From: Buxus sempervirens | Lineage: Eukaryota > Streptophyta > Magnoliopsida > Buxales > Buxaceae | Reading direction: 5' to 3' | Assembly (NCBI GenBank): GCA_947561395.2 | Contig: OX387183.1 | Coordinates: forward strand, 44,138,890-44,202,889 | Length of the DNA stretch: 64,000 nt | Shown here: positions 62,800 to 64,000 of the stretch, one piece after another | Layout: every line of letters begins with the position of its first letter | Numbering within the stretch: the stretch's first letter is position 1 | Position numbers and translations under genes: made by a program | Notes under the pieces: generated by a model | The model's input: the letters and a program-made list of their open reading frames with translations, nothing else | The model's database searches: none | Told to the model about the DNA's origin: nothing

Positions 62800-63900
62800 C
62801 CCCAAAATCAGAAATCAACTCCTTGAGTTTCCCAAAAGGAAACCAACTCTTGGAGTTTCTTAGAAATCAACCCCTCGAGTTTCCCAAAAGGAAACCAACT
62901 CTTGGAGTTTATTGGAAATCAACCCCTTGAGTTTCCCAAAAGGAAATCAACTCTTGGAGTTTCTTGGAAATCAACCCATTGAGTTTCCCAAAATGAAATC
63001 AACTCTTGGAGTTTCTTAGAAATCAACCCCTTGAGTTTCCCAAAAGGAAATCAACTCTTGTGAGTTTCTTAGAAATCTACTCCTTGAGTTTCCCAAAAAG
63101 AAATCAATTCTAAATCAACTCCTTGAGTTTCCTAAAAGGAAATCAACTCTTGTGAGTTTCATGGAAATCAACTCCTCGAGTTTCCCAAAAGGAAATCAAC
63201 TCTTGCGAGTTTCATGGAAATTAACTCTTGTAATTTCCAAAACCTTCAAAAATCAACTCTTGCAGTTTTTGAGGATCAAAACCAGGGACTCTCCCCTTGC
63301 CCCCGAAGGGTGGCTAAAAAGAGATCAAAAGGAAATCAACTCTTGTAGTTTCCGAAACTTTCAGAAATCAACTCTTGCAGTTTCTAGAAATCAAAACCAG
63401 GGACTCTCCCCTTGCCCCTCAAATGGCGGCTAAAAAGAGATCAAAAGGAAATCAACTCTTGTAGATTTTGAAACTTTCAGAAACCAACTCTTGCAGTTTA
63501 TGGAAATCAAAACCAAGGACTCTCCCCTTGCCCCCCAAATGCGGCTAAAAAGAGATCATATGGAAATCAAGTCCTCAAGTTTCCCAAAAGGAAATCAACT
63601 CTTGCAGTTTTTGAAGATCAAAACCAGGGACTTTCCCTTTGCCCCTGAAAGGCGGCTAAAAAGTGATCAAAATGGAAATCAACTCTTGCAGTTTCCAAAA
63701 CTTTCAGAAATCAACTCGTGCAGTTTTTGAAGATCAAAACCAGGGACTTTCCCCTTGCCCCCGAAATGCAGCTAAAAAGAGATCGAAATGGAAATCAACT
63801 CTTGTAGTTTTCGACACCTTCAGAAGACAACTCATGCAATTTCTGGAGACCCAATCTAGGGACTCTCCCATTGACTTGTCCAAACCTTTGGAAATCGACT
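62800..63900 (+). repeat. Tandem short-hairpin array in C leader
   Basis: Repeated GGAAATCAACTCTTG-type units. Small palindromes include AACTC/GAGTT with loops TTG, CTT or TTGT, AACT/AGTT with loop CTTGC or CTTGT, and TTTCC/GGAAA with loop CAAAA. A longer period adds GGGACTCTCCCCTTGCCCC and GGCGGCTAAAAAG segments. ORFs here come from the repeat. It occupies the position of A's 17705-18016 array but with unrelated sequence. Confidence 0.75.
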
Positions 63901-64000
63901 CTTCGGTTTTCCACATCACAATCAAATATGAAAAAAAAAATCATCACAAATAACCTACATTGACATGCATTGTATCTCAATATAAATATGAATTCCTTGC

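Larger units (their letters stand above)
46980..64000 (+). mobile_element. Element C: relative of element A, 3' end outside window
   Basis: The 5' LTR (46980-50012), primer site and leader are collinear with element A. The leader is split by two family-E insertions (50053-52396 and 52586-61166) and continues at 61172. No gag is reached before the window ends. It is inserted in a CACTA element; the left target copy would be 46975-46979 (AATTT). Confidence 0.88.

Overview
This window is a nested pile of plant LTR retrotransposons with almost no host sequence. The evidence for a flowering plant with a repeat-rich genome is: Tat-lineage Ty3/gypsy pol with a second, archaeal-type RNase H; a copia gag with an initiator-Met-tRNA-like primer site; a CACTA DNA-transposon end; CpG-decayed solo LTRs; and one fragment resembling a plant receptor-like cytoplasmic kinase. 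I cannot name the species.

Layout. (1) 1-42685 is element A, a long non-autonomous gypsy element whose 5' LTR is cut by the window start. It sits in a decayed copia element (42686-about 43530). Two relatives are inserted in A: element T (1100-16605, minus strand, TSD GACCC), the only element here with protease, RT, RNase H and integrase; and element B (28282-42377, plus strand, TSD GGGAC), a gag-only relative that landed in A's 3' LTR. (2) 43531-46115 is the only possible host sequence. It holds two splice-compatible exon-like ORFs and a kinase N-terminus fragment. (3) 46116-46979 is a CACTA-type end, broken by element C. (4) 46980-64000 is element C, an A relative that runs off the window. 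Its leader is broken by solo LTRs of a third family, E (50053-52396, TSD AGAAY; 52586-61166, TSD TGGGG). The second E copy is itself broken by an A-type solo LTR (53627-56836, TSD GGCTG) and by an inverted E solo LTR (57795-60724, TSD ACCAG).

How the parts relate. T, B and A share terminal bases, primer site, polypurine tract, gag architecture and a conserved noncoding block between the coding region and the 3' LTR. T could supply enzymes to B and A, although T's integrase frame carries a stop codon.

The most unusual signal is shared by all these families. They carry clustered or tandem short hairpins in which the loop stays constant while both stem arms change together. Examples are 27 units at 33262-34375, 19 units at 12491-13275, a fully stem-swapped series at 17705-18016, 10-bp stems with strict 7-nt loops in the LTRs, a 20-nt loop carried on three different stems near the 3' LTR, and a TTGGTG-loop array in the unrelated E family. 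This looks like either a conserved retrotransposon RNA/DNA structure or a template-switch process that keeps palindromes perfect. I found no CRISPR, rRNA or tRNA gene.
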